Shown here in pieces: positions 1 through 6,721 of a DNA stretch of 38,659 nt. Every line of letters begins with the position of its first letter. The stretch's first letter is position 1. Origin of the DNA: a virus. The notes under the pieces were generated by a model. It was not told the DNA's origin, searched no databases, and saw only the letters and a list, made by a program, of their open reading frames with translations. The stretch is from IMG/VR virus record IMGVR_UViG_3300037587_000525, positions 1 to 38,659 of that record; one strand, given 5' to 3'. Both the position numbers and the translations under genes were made by a program.

Positions 1-376
1 TTGCCATATTGAGTCCATTGCGTCCCAGCTCGATAAGTTGATCCCAAAATAGCATAAGGACTTGTATTGCCGTCAATAAAGCAGAAGTCCGACCGAATGT
101 TTCATACCCTGCATTGTATAGCGGAATCCACTTGACTGCATCGAATGCGACAAAAATGCAGGACAGAAGCATCGCAAGGCAGCATATTGCAGAGGATAAT
201 GAGACAGTCATCAGGCCATCAGACTGGTCTGTCCTTGGCAGCAGTGACAGGCACCAAAAAAGAGCGAGGTCAAGATGCATCAGGAACAGGTAATATTGCC
301 ACCCGGCGCTTTCAAATGGCATCCAGGCAAACTCGCCGGCAACGATAAATGAAAGCACCAGAGCGATAATGATCAC
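1..376 (-). CDS. Polytopic membrane protein, C-terminus beyond the window
   Basis: A GTG-initiated frame open to the left edge, with 125 codons visible. The GTG overlaps the stop of the upstream 41-codon gene as GTGA, which indicates translational coupling. Four hydrophobic stretches are seen at about residues 2-13, 28-47, 59-78 and 97-111, so this is a small integral membrane protein. It is the last visible gene of the leftward head block, and in a circular genome would lie just before the missing part that precedes the tape measure gene. I do not recognise the family. A holin-like or virion membrane protein is possible, but nothing shows it. Confidence 0.6.
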   Translation of the reverse strand, partial: MIIIALVLSFIVAGEFAWMPFESAGWQYYLFLMHLDLALFWCLSLLPRTDQSDGLMTVSLSSAICCLAMLLSCIFVAFDAVKWIPLYNAGYETFGRTSALLTAIQVLMLFWDQLIELGRNGLNMA

Positions 377-498
377 CCGGGCAGCCTCTTATCGCCTTTG
401 ATCGATGGAATTTCAAGGCGTGGCGGCTGATTCTGAAAACCGGATCCCGCGTTATCCTTGGGCTTTTCTTTCTTCTCGGACTTTATTGCGTGTGTCAT
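373..498 (-). CDS. Small basic hypothetical protein (41 aa)
   Basis: ATG at 498 lies behind a near-perfect Shine-Dalgarno sequence (TAGGAGGG, 7 nt upstream). The product is short, Lys-rich at the N-terminus (residues 6-14) and Pro/Gly-containing, with no hydrophobic segment. Its stop overlaps the GTG of the following membrane protein gene. No family is recognised. The strong ribosome-binding site and the coupling to its neighbour are the reasons to believe it is expressed. Confidence 0.55.
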   Translation of the reverse strand: MTHAIKSEKKEKPKDNAGSGFQNQPPRLEIPSIKGDKRLPG

Positions 499-571
499 GC
501 TGAAACCCTCCTAGATTGAGTCTATCATAAAAAGCCAGATCGTAGCTGTTCACAAGACATGCAGTATTGCC

Positions 572-640
572 TCAGCTGCATCCGCCGTTCTGGCCACGCA
601 ATAGCACCATAAGGCCGCCGGACGGAGTAACCGGCACCAT
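572..640 (-). CDS. Possible 22-aa peptide coupled to the upstream structural gene
   Basis: ATG at 640 overlaps the stop of the 287-aa gene as TGATG, and the frame closes after 22 codons. There is no clear Shine-Dalgarno sequence, so translation would depend on coupling. It could be a chance frame in the 140-nt gap before the 41-aa gene. Confidence 0.2.
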   Translation of the reverse strand: MVPVTPSGGLMVLLRGQNGGCS

Positions 641-1503
641 CAATTCTGGATCTCATGCCCCTGCGCTGTTAGATGCAGCCGAGTGTTACCGCCGGTCAAG
701 TCATCCTGAATGATGATCTGCAGCTCCTCCCCTTTGCTTCCGTCCAGCCGTATCACGACGCCGTGTTTCGACTGACCTCCCCATGTCACTCGCGATGTGA
801 ATCCAGGCACAGTGTTGCCGCCCTTTGGGTCAAGAAACGCGTGGTCAAAAGCCTGCTCTATAAAGTCACTATTTGACTTGAAATTAAACAGGTTCTGGAA
901 TGTGCCGTCCTGATTCTTAATCCTGATAACGATGCCGTTAAGGAGCTCGGGCTCTGAGCCGAAGGTTGTGAAATCCATCGATCCATTAACTCTGCCCCTT
1001 AGTTCTATGATTATCCTTACCATGTCGCCTGATTGGCTCGGTAGCGGCAAGACGCTATATAACTGCGGCCCCGGCCCTCCCTGTGAAACCATGCGCCCGT
1101 CTACAATCATGCCCTTTGTTGAGCGCAGAGCTATGGATCCAGATGTTGTATAGACCCGATTAACGGGTGAGTCTAGGGTGATCGTATTGCCCGGAACCGG
1201 CGTACCGGCAGCGGCCAGCCCTAGAGGATCTATAGCAACCGCCTGCATAAACTTCGTTGTTGTTGATTCCGCCAACTCCATGACGTCGCCAAACAGGGTG
1301 CCATGACCGACAGTCAGATCTATGGTCCTGCTGTCTATAACGGTATCCGAAGATAGAGTTACAGCGGCTCTGAGCTGAAGAAATGGAGTAGTCAGCACTG
1401 GCGTTGTCTGATCCTGAACAAACACCCCAAGGCCGGTCGTGCCTCGGTTGCTAGTCTCAAAAGCCCGTAGAAGCTCAGCTTCTACCTTAGAAGGATATGG
1501 CAT
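640..1503 (-). CDS. Hypothetical virion-region protein (287 aa)
   Basis: This gene follows the paralogous 123-aa pair, with its start overlapping the upstream stop as TAATG. The protein is soluble-looking and rich in beta-forming residues, Gly and Thr, with no transmembrane segment or coiled coil. The C-terminal third (about residues 190-285) has alternating hydrophobic strands. Position downstream of the capsid genes and before the tape measure region suggests a head-tail joining, tail tube or decoration component. I do not recognise the family and the role is inferred from context only. Confidence 0.55.
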   Translation of the reverse strand: MPYPSKVEAELLRAFETSNRGTTGLGVFVQDQTTPVLTTPFLQLRAAVTLSSDTVIDSRTIDLTVGHGTLFGDVMELAESTTTKFMQAVAIDPLGLAAAGTPVPGNTITLDSPVNRVYTTSGSIALRSTKGMIVDGRMVSQGGPGPQLYSVLPLPSQSGDMVRIIIELRGRVNGSMDFTTFGSEPELLNGIVIRIKNQDGTFQNLFNFKSNSDFIEQAFDHAFLDPKGGNTVPGFTSRVTWGGQSKHGVVIRLDGSKGEELQIIIQDDLTGGNTRLHLTAQGHEIQN

Positions 1504-1874
1504 TAATCATGCCTCCACATTACGGCCCTGAAGTGGGTAGCCCCGACGATGCCGGCGAGAGTTACCTTTGCCTTGGTCATGGCGCCCATGAAGCGAGGCG
1601 GGGTATATGCGGCGTCACCGGCCTGCACATCGACAGCATTGACGACTTCGTCTGCCGAGCTGGTCAGGTATGAGTTACCAAGCGGGGATCCCCGGGCAAC
1701 GATGGTGCCGGCTGTCGGGGTTACCGGCATGGCTGCCAGCGCATCGCTGAAGAACTCAATATAAAACTGGCCGTCTTCATAGCCGAGTTCCATGATATCA
1801 GTGAAAAAGTCAGCATCAGCCACCGGTACGATCGTGTCGCCGGATCCGTCTTTGAAGTAATAGGGATTTGCCAT
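1503..1874 (-). CDS. Structural-region protein, paralogue of 1928-2299
   Basis: 123 residues starting at ATG 1874 with AGGTGA a few bases upstream. It aligns along its whole length with the upstream 123-aa protein: shared IPVA/VPVA-x-ADF near residue 16, the FFSDALA block near residue 40, P-x-AGT near residue 53, and a C-terminal KAK-x-TLAGI..ATHF-x-A block. The pair is a tandem gene duplication that has diverged considerably. The location just after the capsid genes suggests a virion component. No family is recognised. Confidence 0.6.
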   Translation of the reverse strand: MANPYYFKDGSGDTIVPVADADFFTDIMELGYEDGQFYIEFFSDALAAMPVTPTAGTIVARGSPLGNSYLTSSADEVVNAVDVQAGDAAYTPPRFMGAMTKAKVTLAGIVGATHFRAVMWRHD

Positions 1875-1885
1875 TATGTCACCTA

Positions 1886-1911
1886 CAAAAAAGGGGACCG
1901 AAGCCCCCTTT
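1886..1911 (-). terminator. Intrinsic terminator between the two paralogous genes
   Basis: On the minus strand AAAGGGG and CCCCTTT form a stem around a GCTTCGG-type loop and are followed by a run of six T. It lies between the stop at 1928 and the start at 1874, inside the leftward structural operon, so it probably reduces rather than abolishes read-through into the downstream genes. Confidence 0.7.
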
Positions 1912-1927
1912 ATTCAGTTTCAGCCAA

Positions 1928-2299
1928 TCAAAACCGAGCGATATAAGCCGTGAAATGAGTCGCAACCGTGATCCCGGCCAGGGTGAGTTTGGCCTTTACG
2001 CACGGGCCGACAAACAGCGGGACCGCTCGCCCCACTGCGTAGGCATCCACGCCATTGAACGCACCGTTAGGGACGGTCAAGAAGTTGGCGATCAGATCCT
2101 TGTCGCGGTCATTCGATGCTGTGAACGCCACCGTGCCTGCCCCAGGAGCTACCTGAGTCTGAGCTAACGCATCAGAGAAAAATCGGATAACAAAATAGGA
2201 CCGCTCATCACTAGCACTCATCAGCGGACTCAAGAAGTCAGCCGCCGCGACGGGAATAATAGTCCCGCCACCTGCCGCTTGAAAATCGATCCTGGCCAT
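1928..2299 (-). CDS. Structural-region protein, paralogue of 1503-1874
   Basis: 123 residues. ATG at 2299 lies 3 nt after the preceding stop and has AAGGA 10-14 nt upstream. It shares with the next gene an IPVA-x-ADF block (residues 15-22), the FFSDALA block (residues 40-46), a P-x-AGT turn and the C-terminal KAKLTLAGI..ATHF-x-A segment. It has no transmembrane segment or signal. Tandem paralogues this close to the major capsid gene suggest related virion subunits (for example head completion or decoration), which is inference. A terminator hairpin follows the gene. Confidence 0.6.
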   Translation of the reverse strand: MARIDFQAAGGGTIIPVAAADFLSPLMSASDERSYFVIRFFSDALAQTQVAPGAGTVAFTASNDRDKDLIANFLTVPNGAFNGVDAYAVGRAVPLFVGPCVKAKLTLAGITVATHFTAYIARF

Positions 2300-2301
2300 G
2301 C

Positions 2302-2634
2302 CTACTTATCCTTGTTGTTTGACTGCTCAAGCTTCTTTTCAACAAGAGGCTTGGAAAGCTCTTCCAGATCGGCGGTCAGCTTCTCGATGGTCTGGTTCTT
2401 CTCTTCCAGATCGGCGGTCAGCTTCTCGATCAAAGCAGACTGGTCAGCGTCACCCTTGGACTTGCGGCTGACTTCCAAATCCTGAACCTTACCTGTCCAT
2501 GCAGGAGGCATCTTGCCCTCCTTGTATGACAGCTCCTCGCCAATCTCACATTCTCTCAGCCTGTTGGTAGCACTGTCGTCTTGCCTCATGAACAGATTGC
2601 GCGCTACTACTCGGCATTTCACGGTCTTAGCCAT
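2302..2634 (-). CDS. Hypothetical protein with internally duplicated coiled-coil tail (110 aa)
   Basis: ATG at 2634 follows GAGG. Residues 1-55 are a small mixed domain with a basic start. Residues 65-105 are a heptad-like, Glu/Lys/Leu-rich coiled coil in which the block EKLTADLEE occurs twice, 14 residues apart, from an exact 30-bp DNA repeat. It lies directly after the major capsid gene and its terminator. The N-terminal part resembles small post-capsid proteins of Mu-like and lambda-like phages, but I cannot assign a family. A head-completion or assembly role is only a guess from position. Confidence 0.55.
   Translation of the reverse strand: MAKTVKCRVVARNLFMRQDDSATNRLRECEIGEELSYKEGKMPPAWTGKVQDLEVSRKSKGDADQSALIEKLTADLEEKNQTIEKLTADLEELSKPLVEKKLEQSNNKDK
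2359..2430 (-). repeat. 42-bp tandem duplication (30-bp exact repeat units)
   Basis: Bases 2359-2388 and 2401-2430 are identical over 30 bp, with a period of 42 bp, so the reading frame is kept and 14 residues are repeated. Identity at third codon positions points to a recent slippage or duplication event. Confidence 0.9.
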
Positions 2635-2650
2635 GGTAAATCCTCAAAAG

Positions 2651-2666
2651 AGGGGCCGTAGCCCCT
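2651..2666 (-). terminator. Hairpin terminator after the major capsid gene
   Basis: On the minus strand AGGGGC-TACG-GCCCCT forms a six-pair, GC-rich stem with a stable tetraloop, followed by CTTTTG. It lies in the 48-nt gap after the major capsid stop. The T-tract is short, so it may act as a partial terminator or as a 3' stabiliser of the capsid message. Confidence 0.6.
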
Positions 2667-2682
2667 GTCAGTTTCCGAGCGG

Positions 2683-3729
2683 TTAAGCGGATGCGTACAG
2701 CACACCAGTCCGACCATCAAAGTCCGTCTTGATCTCCAGGCCCATCGCAGACCAGGTGATGAAGTTGTGATTATCCATCGGATTCTGACGAACAACCGGA
2801 ACAGTGTTAACTGCCATTCCAGTCAAGGGACGGATGAACTGGTTGTTCAGCACCATGCCGATGATCTGGTTTCCGGTCAGTTTGGCCGACTCTTTGATGT
2901 CAGCGACCCCGTTCAGGTTCTTCAGATCAGCCAGGATAGTACCAAAGCCCTTGTCGTTGTCGCTATACCAGCGCTCAAGGTTGCTCATGATCTCACGGGA
3001 GACGTAGAACGTGACAGGCATCGCGGCGTTATTGGTGATCCGCAGCGTATCACGCACCTGGATGAACTTGTCACGGGCAACCGCTCCGGTCAGCGCCGAA
3101 CTGGTGAAGTCAACGTTCAGGCCACCTGCGCCAAGGTCAACCGCAGCAACCCGAGAGTCGTTGCGGATCCCGGTCCAGACGGTGCCGTTGAACACAACGC
3201 CGGTATCGCCGTCCAGGATGTAATCCACGAACTTGCGACGAACCGCACGAACCGAGTTTTCTTGGTCATCGATCAGACCATCAAACCCCTCGCTGCGCTG
3301 GCCTTCAAGCTCCCGCCATTGGCGACCGAAGCCGTCAGAGTGAACTGGGATGATCGACTTTTCGAAGGTGTATTGAGCTTTGTCCAGGCTGTTTGGGACC
3401 TGACCGCTGATGGTGGTGATAGCATTGCCGCTGTCGCTCGCCTGGCGGTGCTGGTGTTCGATCTTGCCGACATGCAGCGACTTGGCCAGAGGGAACAGGT
3501 CATTCAGGATCGTATCGCCCTCGTCGTTACGCATCACCTTTTTGGTAATGTTGTCGAACTCGCGATAAACATCCTGCGGAATGATGGCTGCAGCGTTAAT
3601 CTGCAAGCCTTGCATTTGAGCCAGATGTCGTTCGAAGTTGTCGAAGGTGTTGCGCTGATTAAGCACGACCTGATGCTGAGCGGCAAGATTGCGGTTGTTT
3701 GCAACAAGGCCTTTATCGAAATAATACAT
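2683..3729 (-). CDS. Major capsid protein
   Basis: 348 residues, starting at ATG 3729 with AAGGGGC upstream. Length, position (protease/scaffold, cement-like protein, then this) and overall character match the HK97-fold major capsid proteins of the DUF6260-type family found with DUF1073 portals. Visible features are a long N-terminal helical region, a VHSDGFGRQWRE segment around residue 135 typical of the E-loop/P-domain junction, a P-domain helix around residues 150-170 and a C-terminal beta-rich A-domain. No separate delta domain is obvious, which fits a scaffold supplied by the upstream gene. A terminator hairpin follows immediately. Confidence 0.85.
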   Translation of the reverse strand: MYYFDKGLVANNRNLAAQHQVVLNQRNTFDNFERHLAQMQGLQINAAAIIPQDVYREFDNITKKVMRNDEGDTILNDLFPLAKSLHVGKIEHQHRQASDSGNAITTISGQVPNSLDKAQYTFEKSIIPVHSDGFGRQWRELEGQRSEGFDGLIDDQENSVRAVRRKFVDYILDGDTGVVFNGTVWTGIRNDSRVAAVDLGAGGLNVDFTSSALTGAVARDKFIQVRDTLRITNNAAMPVTFYVSREIMSNLERWYSDNDKGFGTILADLKNLNGVADIKESAKLTGNQIIGMVLNNQFIRPLTGMAVNTVPVVRQNPMDNHNFITWSAMGLEIKTDFDGRTGVLYASA

Positions 3730-3740
3730 TTGTCAGCCCC

Positions 3741-4178
3741 TTACTTGAATTTAACCGCGACCAGAGTCGTGGCAGTGGTTGTGATGATCTCGTCTGCGTA
3801 ACACAGTACGTCATCGGTGGCAGGCGTTGCGATATCAAGCAACCCGGCTCCAGTGCTGGTCAGAGGCTTATCCAGTACGTCGATGGTCTGCCCGGTCGCC
3901 ACCAGCATGTTGTATCGCTCACCAGGCCTAGGCTCGAAGGCCTGGCCGGTGTCTCCGAGCGCCACGTTTGTGGTTACCGGCAGCTGCAGCAGGGTGTTGG
4001 CATCGAGGACATACAGCTGCTCCTCTGCTCCACCGTTAGCAGTCGCATGAACCGCAAACTTGCCGTTAGCGTCTTTGATCACCAGGCTGCCGGGGGCAAT
4101 TGCCGCTACCAGCACAGCCTCATCAACAATCGGTTTATTGATCTCTGCCGATCCGCGAAAAATTACGTTCTTAGCCAT
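3741..4178 (-). CDS. Capsid decoration/cement-like protein (145 aa)
   Basis: ATG at 4178 lies behind AAGGAG. It is a small, beta-rich, Ala/Thr-rich protein with no cysteine-rich or membrane segment, encoded between the protease-scaffold gene and the major capsid gene. That slot is usually taken by a head decoration or structural cement protein (DUF2190-like or Gp24-type families). The N-terminal KNVIFRG motif and the repeated GD/GE turns fit a beta-tulip or barrel protein. The family call rests on position and composition rather than on a diagnostic motif. Confidence 0.6.
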   Translation of the reverse strand: MAKNVIFRGSAEINKPIVDEAVLVAAIAPGSLVIKDANGKFAVHATANGGAEEQLYVLDANTLLQLPVTTNVALGDTGQAFEPRPGERYNMLVATGQTIDVLDKPLTSTGAGLLDIATPATDDVLCYADEIITTTATTLVAVKFK

Positions 4179-4183
4179 GGCAA

Positions 4184-4588
4184 TTAATCTCCTTCCGGAA
4201 GGGTTGATTCGGCAGTCTTATCGACCGGCTGATAGGCCCCATTCAGACCCATGCTCGACTGGCAGCTTGCCGCCATGGTGGCGATTGCTGATTCCGGCAT
4301 TGCGGCCAGAGCGTCTTTGTCGAACTCGGCATATTTGGCCGAATTGACGATGGTTTCAATATCCGATTCCTTCTGCTTGGCCGGGCCAGCATCCAGACGG
4401 GAGTTGATCGCCGAAATCTGCTCGGTCATAGGTTTCAGCAGATCAGCGACGGCATCGGCCATCGATGCTCCTTCATCCTTTCCGGCTTCCGCTTGCAGCG
4501 AGTTATAGGCAGCAAACAGGGCGTCGTCATCAAGACCCTCTGTCGGCTTGCCTGCCGCATTGAGAGCGGCAAGGATTTTATCTTTCAT
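4184..4588 (-). CDS. Internal in-frame start: scaffold protein alone (134 aa)
   Basis: Inside the protease-scaffold gene the codon ATG at 4588 follows GGTGGAG, 11 nt upstream. It begins the segment MKDKILAALNAAG, which opens the C-terminal scaffold-like region. Translation from here would give a free 134-residue acidic, helical scaffold identical to the C-terminus of the full product, as lambda Nu3 is nested in gene C. The start and spacing are seen; expression is inferred. Confidence 0.5.
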   Translation of the reverse strand: MKDKILAALNAAGKPTEGLDDDALFAAYNSLQAEAGKDEGASMADAVADLLKPMTEQISAINSRLDAGPAKQKESDIETIVNSAKYAEFDKDALAAMPESAIATMAASCQSSMGLNGAYQPVDKTAESTLPEGD

Positions 4589-5689
4589 GATATCGGTATC
4601 TCCACCATTATCAGGGTTTTGGTTTAAGTTCAGTTGATTATAACCAGAATCTGAGGTAAGTGCTAATTTCACCGCGTTCAATACCTTGGCGATGAACCCC
4701 TTGTTGTTTTGCTGCGCCTTTTCTAGCAGATCATCCACCCGGGCGCCGATGCGCTCTCTATCTGATTCAGATATTCCATCAACCCCGTCTCGCGCACCGG
4801 CAAGAGATTGCTTAATTGCCCGCAGCGCAGCAGGGACAACCACCGTTTCACCGTCTATAACGTCAACGAACGGAAGCTTATAGGCGTCGAATTTGTCAGC
4901 ACGTGACTCGTCGAACCACATAAATCCTTGACGGTAACGGTCGCCAGGGTTCTCTGTGCTATCGGATGCCTCGCGCCACCGGCCTACAGCGTCGCCTGCT
5001 TCCCACTTTGGGTCACCTTCAGCGATCGGGAACGAACCGGGTGCCGTCTTGTTTGTTTCGAGAATAGAGGTGATCACATCGATTCTGTCACCGTTGGCAG
5101 CATTAGCAAACAGGCCAACACCTTCATCGGAGGTCTTGGCCCCAGGAGATTCCAGCAGTAGGGCTGAGTGATCAAGGGTCAAATCACTGGCGATAGCGTC
5201 AAACTCCTCGCCGTTCATAGCGGTCCCCGGCTCCTCGATGCGGCGAAGGAAAAACCCAGTAGACATATCGACAGGCTGCTGCATTTCGATCCGCTTCATG
5301 AGCTCGCGGCCACGGTCTGAGCGAAACGCAACATCAGGATTGATGGCGACATCGCTGATCAGCCGGTTTTGTTCAATACGGAAATTAAGGTGCATGGCGC
5401 CGACATTGTGCTGAATAAGTGAGCGGGGGTCGGATGCGGAGACAAAGCCACCATTTACCATGGGGTGCTCTGCCGGCGCCGGAATGAACGCGGCGCTGGC
5501 CTTTAGGTCATCACCGAGCTGGAAGGTATCCTGCGAGGTGTAAAGGATGCCGTTCATCACCGTATCGGCGATCATGTGCTTGGCGCCCTTGATGATTATA
5601 TGCTCAACGCCTTCGATAGTTGTCGAACTAATATCCGCCGCGTTCATGCGTAGCGTTGACTGTACGTTAACCCGGATTTGCTTAGACAT
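4184..5689 (-). CDS. DUF2213 prohead protease-scaffold fusion
   Basis: 501 residues in three parts. Residues 1-200 are DUF2213-like (the maturation protease candidate), with AEHPMVNG near residue 75, VGAMH near 98, the DMSTGFF block near 140 and a DHSALL block near 173. Residues 215-330 match a domain often fused to phage head proteases, with a W-x-A..W segment, YRQGFMWFD, YKLPFVDV and a C-terminal helix. Residues 365-500 are Asp/Glu/Ala-rich, helical and scaffold-like. Cleavage of the scaffold by the protease would drive capsid maturation. An internal ribosome-binding site and ATG at 4588 would give the scaffold alone. Confidence 0.75.
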   Translation of the reverse strand: MSKQIRVNVQSTLRMNAADISSTTIEGVEHIIIKGAKHMIADTVMNGILYTSQDTFQLGDDLKASAAFIPAPAEHPMVNGGFVSASDPRSLIQHNVGAMHLNFRIEQNRLISDVAINPDVAFRSDRGRELMKRIEMQQPVDMSTGFFLRRIEEPGTAMNGEEFDAIASDLTLDHSALLLESPGAKTSDEGVGLFANAANGDRIDVITSILETNKTAPGSFPIAEGDPKWEAGDAVGRWREASDSTENPGDRYRQGFMWFDESRADKFDAYKLPFVDVIDGETVVVPAALRAIKQSLAGARDGVDGISESDRERIGARVDDLLEKAQQNNKGFIAKVLNAVKLALTSDSGYNQLNLNQNPDNGGDTDIMKDKILAALNAAGKPTEGLDDDALFAAYNSLQAEAGKDEGASMADAVADLLKPMTEQISAINSRLDAGPAKQKESDIETIVNSAKYAEFDKDALAAMPESAIATMAASCQSSMGLNGAYQPVDKTAESTLPEGD

Positions 5690-5716
5690 GCGCTTTATCT
5701 CTTTTTGATTACTCGA

Positions 5717-5725
5717 ATAATACCA
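5717..5725 (-). promoter_or_regulatory. Possible extended -10 promoter before the protease-scaffold gene
   Basis: The only sizeable gap in the head operon (5690-5809) is AT-rich near 5715 and contains TGG-TATTAT on the minus strand, an extended -10 match, about 30 nt before the ATG at 5689. There is no good -35. The same gap holds a 23-codon ATG frame (5735-5806) without a ribosome-binding site, which I regard as chance. Confidence 0.3.
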
Positions 5726-5809
5726 TATAAAAACTCATCCGCTAGGACGCCTCGTCGGCCCATAACGCTTCAGCGCCAGTCCTTTGGTCCGGTTCAGAGT
5801 CTCCATATT

Positions 5810-6721
5810 CTAGTTTGAGGGAAAGAATGACTCGCCTTCCTTTTTGACTCTGGCTACAAATTCGGGGTTGTCGGGCGTGCCATTTTTATCTGTCAGCACC
5901 TCTGAAGTAGAGCATCGGCAGTTTATTGAATTGCCGTCCTTCTGATACCACTCTTCCTGATCGGTCGTGGTGTGTAGCGTGCCATGCCTTGCCGCGTGCG
6001 TTCGACGAGTGGTGGGCAGCAGGGCGGATAAATGCAGTTCCCGGGTAAAGATTCCCAAGTCATCCCTTGCGCTGTCGGATTCATCCCAACGAGCCCGGCG
6101 GTGAGCCATGTTGACTTCTGTCCTGGCGATTCTCTCCGCCCTGGACTTTGCGACTCCGAAACGCTGCCGAACGGACTGGGAGATTACCCGGGGGCTCTGG
6201 CCGGATGCCATACCTTCGCCGAGCACTCTGGCCAAGTCCGCCCGGGTGTCGCCAGCAAAGCCAATCATCGTTTCAAATGATCTGGCCTGAATGAACTGAA
6301 GGCGACTACGGTATGCAGGGGAGCTGAGAACCTGGACGATAGACCGGTTGTAATCGTCTGATATGACGCCCAGGTTAATGACGGCCTCCCCTGTGCCGAG
6401 CTGATAGGCATCATTAATGGCTTGGTTCAAGAAATAATCGGGACTTCTATTCTCAAGGATGAACTGCTCAATAATCGATTCAATGAATTCTGATGTTTGA
6501 GCGATAAGATTGGCGTCCAGCTCATAAATATACCGGATCTCCCGGTTGATCGCGGCACCGGTCTCAGCATCGACTATACGGAAAGGAATGGAATTGAATC
6601 TGGCAAGAACGAGCCTCTGAGCCTGGAGCAGTCGCTGCTTTATGATTTTGTCCGTACGTCGAAGGATCCGACCAGTGTTGCTCGGGTTCTTTTTATTGCG
6701 GGGCAGGATTGCATTCCCCAT
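5810..6721 (-). CDS. Mu gpF / SPP1 gp7-type head morphogenesis protein
   Basis: 303 residues. The start overlaps the portal stop as TAATG. The C-terminal half carries the signature of the phage head morphogenesis domain (PF04233): an AERIARTEVNMAHRRAR helix near residue 200, then a TRRTHAARHG segment near 238, and a closing NCRCS motif near 268. Members are minor head proteins found next to the portal in a few copies per virion. Order (portal, this gene, protease-scaffold) is the usual one. There is no sign of a fused C-terminal toxin or ADP-ribosyltransferase domain. Confidence 0.85.
   Translation of the reverse strand: MGNAILPRNKKNPSNTGRILRRTDKIIKQRLLQAQRLVLARFNSIPFRIVDAETGAAINREIRYIYELDANLIAQTSEFIESIIEQFILENRSPDYFLNQAINDAYQLGTGEAVINLGVISDDYNRSIVQVLSSPAYRSRLQFIQARSFETMIGFAGDTRADLARVLGEGMASGQSPRVISQSVRQRFGVAKSRAERIARTEVNMAHRRARWDESDSARDDLGIFTRELHLSALLPTTRRTHAARHGTLHTTTDQEEWYQKDGNSINCRCSTSEVLTDKNGTPDNPEFVARVKKEGESFFPSN

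Noticed and set aside
2767-3801. Long plus-strand open frame (344 codons) opposite the major capsid gene
   Set aside because: It mirrors the capsid reading frame, has no ribosome-binding site or family features, and the capsid gene fully explains the region.
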